Source of the DNA: Clostridia bacterium
GTDB taxonomy: Bacteria; Bacillota; Clostridia; Oscillospirales; CAG-272
Direction: 5' to 3'
Length of the DNA: 43,985 nt
Assembly: GCA_017503105.1 (NCBI GenBank)
Contig: JAFVTS010000026.1
Location: 1-43,985, forward strand
Positions 40,237 through 43,985 of this stretch are shown piece after piece. The stretch's first letter is position 1; every line of letters starts with the position of its first letter. Below the pieces are notes generated by a model that did no database searches, was not told the DNA's origin, and was given only the letters and a program-made list of their open reading frames with translations. Position numbers and translations under genes: made by a program.

Positions 40237-40695
40237 ATGTTAAATATAGGAGACGTTGCTCCGAATTTCACCTTGACGGATAAAGACGGGAGGGCGGTGT
40301 CCCTCTCCGATTACAGAGGTAAGAAGGTGGTTCTCTATTTTTATCCCAAAGATAACACCCCGGGATGCACGAGGCAGGCTTGCGCCTTTGCCGCGGCGTA
40401 CGAGGATTTTAAGAAAAAGGACGTTGCGGTTATCGGTATAAGCCGCGACAGCGTCGCCTCTCATTTGAAGTTTGCTGAGAAGTATTTGCTCCCCTTCGTT
40501 CTTCTCTCCGACCCCGAGCGCTTGGCAATAGAGCCTTACGGCGTGTGGCAGGAAAAGAAGCTTTACGGAAAGCTCTCCTTCGGTGTTGTGCGCACGACCT
40601 TTATCATTGATGAGAACGGGCGTATACAAAGTATAATGCCCAAGGTAAAGCCCGACACGAACGCTGCGGAAGTTTTAGCGGAGCTTAACGGATGA
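40237..40695 (+). CDS. bcp: Thiol peroxidase / peroxiredoxin, Bcp (PrxQ) type
   Basis: The 152-residue protein is a PrxQ-type peroxiredoxin. The peroxidatic cysteine is C44 in TPGCTRQAC, with the resolving cysteine C49 five residues on, the mark of atypical two-cysteine Bcp proteins. The GDVAPNFTLTDKDG opening and a VRTTFIIDENG segment are also typical. It reduces hydroperoxides in the cytoplasm using thioredoxin. It lies 49 nt after metF behind AAAGGAG, and its stop overlaps the next start (ATGA). Confidence 0.95.
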   Translation: MLNIGDVAPNFTLTDKDGRAVSLSDYRGKKVVLYFYPKDNTPGCTRQACAFAAAYEDFKKKDVAVIGISRDSVASHLKFAEKYLLPFVLLSDPERLAIEPYGVWQEKKLYGKLSFGVVRTTFIIDENGRIQSIMPKVKPDTNAAEVLAELNG

Positions 40696-41474
40696 CAAAC
40701 GGAGAAATATTCAGAATAGCGCTTGAGCAATCCGCCGTGGATTTTGGCCGCTCACCCGAGGACTTCCTTTCACCCGAGAACAGGATAACGGTGTCGCGAA
40801 AGACTGAAAAGGCAAGAAAATATCTTGACTTGCCCTTCGCGTGCGATATGGTTTCGTACGGGAATAACGTAGTGGCTCAAACGAGCGCGGAGCTCACGGA
40901 GCCCGTGCGCGAGTATCTCGCTAAGTATTCTGCAGCACACTGTTTTGAAACGCCGAATATCCACGTGCTTGACGAGATGCTTTCGCCCTTTGGTCTTAAG
41001 GTCTGCTTTATGGCTGAGTATTTTTTGCCTGACGTTGAAAAGATGAAAGTATTTCCTTGCGAATACGAAACGCGTTTACTTGACGCTTCCGCTTTTCGTG
41101 AGCTTTATCTTCCCGAGTGGAGCAACGCGCTTTGCGAAAAGCGGCGCGAGCTTGATGTGCTTGGCGTCGGCGCTTACGACGAGGGGCGCCTCGTTGGGCT
41201 TGCAGGGTGCAGCGCGGACTGTGAAACTATGTATCAAATAGGCATCGACGTCCTTCCGGATTACAGACGGCAGGGAATAGCCTCCGCTCTTACGAGTCGC
41301 CTTGCCGACGAGGTACTTAAGAGAGGGAAGGTGCCGTTTTACTGCGCCGCGTGGTGCAATTTAAAATCAGTAAGAAATGCCGTAAAATGCGGCTTTAGAC
41401 CTGCGTGGGTTGAGCTTACGGCGAGAGATATTGAGTTTGTCGATAAATTAAATAAGGAGCTTAAATCAAAGTAA
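40692..41474 (+). CDS. GNAT-family N-acetyltransferase
   Basis: The 260-residue protein starts inside the bcp stop codon (ATGA). The C-terminal half has the GNAT fold: GVGAYDEGRLVGLAG, then IGIDVLPDYRRQGIASALTS, which contains the acetyl-CoA pyrophosphate loop (R-R-Q-G-I-A), and YCAAWCNLKSVRNAVKCGF, the usual final strand-helix. The N-terminal ~120 residues are an extra region without a motif I know. Acceptor unknown. Confidence 0.87.
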   Translation: MTNGEIFRIALEQSAVDFGRSPEDFLSPENRITVSRKTEKARKYLDLPFACDMVSYGNNVVAQTSAELTEPVREYLAKYSAAHCFETPNIHVLDEMLSPFGLKVCFMAEYFLPDVEKMKVFPCEYETRLLDASAFRELYLPEWSNALCEKRRELDVLGVGAYDEGRLVGLAGCSADCETMYQIGIDVLPDYRRQGIASALTSRLADEVLKRGKVPFYCAAWCNLKSVRNAVKCGFRPAWVELTARDIEFVDKLNKELKSK

Positions 41475-41478
41475 GATT

Positions 41479-42003
41479 ATGAATTTTACAGAAATAGCAA
41501 AGACACGTCAATCTTGCAGAAAATACGACACGGGTAGGGGGATAGAGGAAGAAAAGCTTGCCGCTATCCTTGAATCTGCCCGTCTTTCGCCCTCTGCCTG
41601 CAACGGTCAGCCGTATCATATAACGGTCTGCGAGGGAGATACGGCAAAGGCCGTCGCTAAATGCACTATGGGTCTTGGAATGAACAAATTCGCCGCCGAC
41701 GCGCCCGTTCTTCTCGTCATATCGGAGGAGCCTTACGTTGCTTCTGCCGCCCTCGGCGCGAAGGTCAAGGGTAACGATTACCGCTCCATCGACATCGGTA
41801 TCGTCGCGGCGTACATAACCGCGGAAGCCGCAGCTCAGGGGGTGGGCTCTTGTATACTCGGCTGGTTTGACGACAAAAAGATCCGCGAGATATGCGCCCT
41901 TACAGATCCCGTGCGCCTTGTGATCACCCTCGGATACCCGAAGGATGATGAACTCAGGGAGAAAAAGCGCAAAAGCCTCTCGGAGCTTGTGAGCAAGATA
42001 TGA
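41479..42003 (+). CDS. Nitroreductase family protein
   Basis: The 174-residue protein matches the FMN-dependent nitroreductase family: the RQSCRKYD phosphate-binding opening, ARLSPSACNGQPYHI, the SIDIGIVAAYITAEAAAQGV helix and a C-terminal VITLGYPKDD. It is at the short end of the family, so the cofactor-binding dimer is likely but the lid region is reduced. These proteins reduce quinones, flavins or nitro compounds with NAD(P)H. It starts 4 nt after the acetyltransferase stop and overlaps the next gene by 4 nt. Confidence 0.9.
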   Translation: MNFTEIAKTRQSCRKYDTGRGIEEEKLAAILESARLSPSACNGQPYHITVCEGDTAKAVAKCTMGLGMNKFAADAPVLLVISEEPYVASAALGAKVKGNDYRSIDIGIVAAYITAEAAAQGVGSCILGWFDDKKIREICALTDPVRLVITLGYPKDDELREKKRKSLSELVSKI

Positions 42004-42575
42004 AGCTTCGGTCTCTGTTTGCCTTGTTTTTAAATATGATGAAAATAGGGCTCTTCACTTTTGGCGGCGGTTACGCGATGCTCACTCTTCTTGAAGACGA
42101 GTTCGTCAGGAAGAAAAAATGGTTATCGAGCGACGAGTTTTTGGATATGGCGGCAATAGCGGAATCCACCCCCGGACCGATAGCGATAAATGCCGCGACT
42201 TACATAGGATATAAGCAGTACGGCTTCCTCGGCGCTCTTTTTGCAACGCTTGGCGTCTGTATTCCGTCGTTTTTTGTGATCTTTGTAATTTCGCTTTTCT
42301 TCGACGCGTTTTTATCTTTGAAATACGTTACGTTCGCTTTTATGGGCATACGCGTCGGAGTTATATACCTTATAATTACCACGGGAATTCGGATGTTCCG
42401 CAGTATGAAAAAAAGCTTATTTAACGTTCTTACCTTTTCCGTCGCGTTCGTTTTGATGATAGCTCTGTCTGCTTTTTCGCGTGAAGTCTCCGCTATATAT
42501 TATATCCTCGCAGCAGGCGCGCTCGGTCTGAGCGTGTATTTCGTCGGGGTGCTTAAACGGGGGGCGGAGAAATGA
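42000..42575 (+). CDS. Chromate transporter, first subunit
   Basis: The 191-residue membrane protein is a single-domain (short-chain) CHR transporter. It carries the KIGLFTFGGGYAML motif in the first helix, a WLSSDEFLDMAAIAESTPGP segment and NAATYIGY, then about five more helices. It starts within the nitroreductase stop (ATGA) and its own stop overlaps the second subunit's start, so both are probably made together as a heterodimer. Family members export chromate, but in anaerobes the physiological anion is often unknown. Confidence 0.9.
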   Translation: MKLRSLFALFLNMMKIGLFTFGGGYAMLTLLEDEFVRKKKWLSSDEFLDMAAIAESTPGPIAINAATYIGYKQYGFLGALFATLGVCIPSFFVIFVISLFFDAFLSLKYVTFAFMGIRVGVIYLIITTGIRMFRSMKKSLFNVLTFSVAFVLMIALSAFSREVSAIYYILAAGALGLSVYFVGVLKRGAEK

Positions 42576-43147
42576 TATATATTGAGCTTTTTCTTACGTT
42601 TTTGAAAATAGGAACCTTCTCCTTCGGGGGCGGTTACGGTATGATATCACTTATCAGAGAGCAAATGCTCGAGAAAGCGTGGCTTTCCGAGGAAGAGCTT
42701 CTCAATATGATAGCCGTGGCGGAATCCACCCCGGGACCGATAGCGGTCAATATGGCGACCTTCGTCGGCTCGTCCCAAGGCGGCATCGCGGGCGCACTTC
42801 TCGCAACGCTCGGTGTCGTGCTCCCGTCGTTTATTATAATTCTTCTTATATCCGTATTTATAAAAAATCTCTTAAAACTCGCTCCCGTTTCGGCTTTCCT
42901 TGGCGGCGTTCGTCCCGTCGTTATTGCTCTGATACTTTCTACGTCCTTGACGATGCTTATTACAGCCGCTTTGGGGACCGCGTCGTTTTCGGGACGAATA
43001 AGCTTTGACGTTCGCGCCGTCTTCGTCTTTGCCCTAATAGCTGTGCTTGTTCCGATCTGCAAGAAGCTTTTTAAGAAAAGACCGTCGCCCGCTGTCGTCA
43101 TTCTCGCCTCTGCGGTGCTCGGAATACTCGTGTACGGCGTAATTTAA
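42572..43147 (+). CDS. Chromate transporter, second subunit
   Basis: The 191-residue protein is a paralogue of the preceding gene with the same motifs in the same order: KIGTFSFGGGYGMI, WLSEEELLNMIAVAESTPGP and NMATFVG. It overlaps the first subunit by 4 nt. Two half-size proteins in inverted topology replace the single fused ChrA of other bacteria. Confidence 0.9.
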   Translation: MIYIELFLTFLKIGTFSFGGGYGMISLIREQMLEKAWLSEEELLNMIAVAESTPGPIAVNMATFVGSSQGGIAGALLATLGVVLPSFIIILLISVFIKNLLKLAPVSAFLGGVRPVVIALILSTSLTMLITAALGTASFSGRISFDVRAVFVFALIAVLVPICKKLFKKRPSPAVVILASAVLGILVYGVI

Positions 43148-43207
43148 ATGAAGAAGATCTCAACGAAACAGCGTATTTACACCATTAAAACCGAAAGGAA
43201 AAAAACA

Positions 43208-43810
43208 ATGAATACCTATATTATCAAAAAAATCAAGGATGCATCTGAACTCAATACGGTACCTATGCTTGAGCTTGAAAACCGCTATCACGACACGCCG
43301 AAGGACGTGCGCGTTTTTGCGGGCATCGGATATTCCGACGAGGCTCTTCACGTTCATCTTAGGACGGTGGAGTCGGAGCACCGCGCCGAAGAGGTGGGTC
43401 TGCTTGGCGAGCCTTATCACGACAGCTGTCTTGAATTCTTCTTCTCGCCCGTGTCGGGTGATCCCAAATACTTTAATTTCGAGTTTAACAGCAACAAGTG
43501 CCTTTACGTCGGCTACGGCGAGAATCTTCAGAATTCCGCAAGGCTTATCGTCGACGCCGCGGAGCGCTTTTCTCCGAAGGTGAGCTTTAACACCGACGGC
43601 TGGGAGATAGAGTATCGCATTCCGTTTGCGTTTATCCGCCTTTTCGCTCCCGAATTTCAGGCAAGCCCCGGCGTATCCATTCGCGCAAACTGCTATAAGT
43701 GCGCCGATATGATGCAGCCCGAGCAGTACCTCTCCTGGAGCCTTATAACGCCCGAGAAGTTTACCTTCCACAGACCCGAGTGCTTCGGACTTATGACTTT
43801 CGGAGAGTGA
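43208..43810 (+). CDS. Carbohydrate-binding family 9-like protein
   Basis: I chose the ATG at 43208 (200 residues) because AAAGGAAA precedes it; the in-frame ATG at 43148, right after the transporter stop, has no ribosome binding site. The sequence fits the CBM9-like beta-sandwich: IGYSDEALHVHLRT, then HDSCLEFFFSPVSGDPKYFNF, GWEIEYRIPFAFI and SWSLITPEKFTFHRPECFG at the end. No signal peptide is present, so it appears cytoplasmic, unusual for a carbohydrate-binding module. Its role is unknown. It ends 39 nt before an insertion sequence. Confidence 0.8.
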   Translation: MNTYIIKKIKDASELNTVPMLELENRYHDTPKDVRVFAGIGYSDEALHVHLRTVESEHRAEEVGLLGEPYHDSCLEFFFSPVSGDPKYFNFEFNSNKCLYVGYGENLQNSARLIVDAAERFSPKVSFNTDGWEIEYRIPFAFIRLFAPEFQASPGVSIRANCYKCADMMQPEQYLSWSLITPEKFTFHRPECFGLMTFGE

Positions 43811-43849
43811 CGTCGGTATATACGAAAATCACCCGCTACCCTTATGAAG

Positions 43850-43985
43850 TGAACCCAAAAGTTTAGACAAAATTAAATATTAAATTGCTTGCGAATGAGC
43901 TCGGTATTGCACTGGGCTCATTCCTTTTAGTTTTAGAGAAATTCTTTCGTTGTTGTAGTAATGTATGTATTCTTCCAACTTTTCA
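43850..43985 (-). mobile_element. IS3-family insertion sequence, one end only
   Basis: The element's terminal repeat, TGAACCCAAAAGTTTAGAC (43850-43868), is of IS3/IS150 type, and the end of a transposase gene lies just inside it. The element continues beyond the window, so its other end and target duplication cannot be checked. Confidence 0.88.
43880..43985 (-). CDS. IS3-family transposase (OrfB), C-terminal 34 residues
   Basis: On the minus strand the frame from 43984 to the TAA at 43882-43880 encodes EKLEEYIHYYNNERISLKLK followed by GMSPVQYRAHSQAI. The YNNERI...LKGMSPVQYR pattern is the conserved end of the DDE integrase domain of IS150-type OrfB, including the final helix after the catalytic Glu. 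The gene is cut by the window edge. The reading frame is intact as far as it goes. Confidence 0.92.
   Translation of the reverse strand, partial: EKLEEYIHYYNNERISLKLKGMSPVQYRAHSQAI

Overview
The window reads as a chromosomal segment of an anaerobic, low-to-medium GC member of the Bacillota, most likely Clostridia. The evidence is consistent sigma-A promoters (TTGACA-like, 16-18 bp, TATAAT, often an extended TGn), AGGAGG-type ribosome binding sites, U-rich intrinsic terminators, a class III (oxygen-sensitive) ribonucleotide reductase, a sulfite-reductase-like siroheme protein and SHOCT-domain membrane proteins. I cannot place it below class with confidence.

Layout. 1-620: 3' end of 23S rRNA, tRNA-Lys(CTT), a terminator and a decayed repeat zone; no 5S gene follows. 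1.3-4.8 kb: one very large coiled-coil lipoprotein under a perfect consensus promoter, with codon use typical of high expression. 5.2-8.7 kb: EamA transporter, siroheme/ferredoxin protein, CmpB-type membrane protein and nrdG. 8.9-12.4 kb: nrdD carrying a fused redoxin domain, followed by a thioredoxin-reductase-like flavoprotein, behind a promoter flanked by two NrdR boxes. 12.4-13.8 kb: a free-standing structured RNA of about 215 nt with its own promoter and terminator (6S-like architecture), then two SHOCT-type membrane proteins. trpS lies on the minus strand. 15.2-23.5 kb: a five-gene ABC-2 operon of GldA/GldF/GldG type with two GldG-like proteins and a 1054-residue exported partner. 23.6-28.9 kb: an exported lipoprotein with Cys/His repeats, rnhA, and a membrane-anchored trigger-factor-like protein.

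28.9-37.2 kb (minus strand): an eight-gene operon that appears to encode a full oxidative sugar-acid route (SDR dehydrogenase, metallo-beta-lactamase-fold putative lactonase, IlvD/Edd dehydratase, DgoK-type kinase, KDPG/KDPGal aldolase). Embedded in it is an unexplained, translationally coupled pair: a fumarate-reductase-like flavoprotein and a DUF1116 (AllG/YlbE-like) protein, followed by a small cupin. A divergent AraC-type regulator has a promoter whose -35 and -10 hexamers sit in the two arms of a perfect inverted repeat. This operon is the best candidate in the window for undescribed biochemistry.

38.2-43.8 kb: a lipid kinase, then metF, bcp, a GNAT acetyltransferase, a nitroreductase, a split chromate transporter pair and a CBM9-like protein, mostly with 4-nt stop/start overlaps. 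The window ends inside an IS3-family insertion sequence. I saw no CRISPR array, no phage genes and no known metabolite riboswitch.
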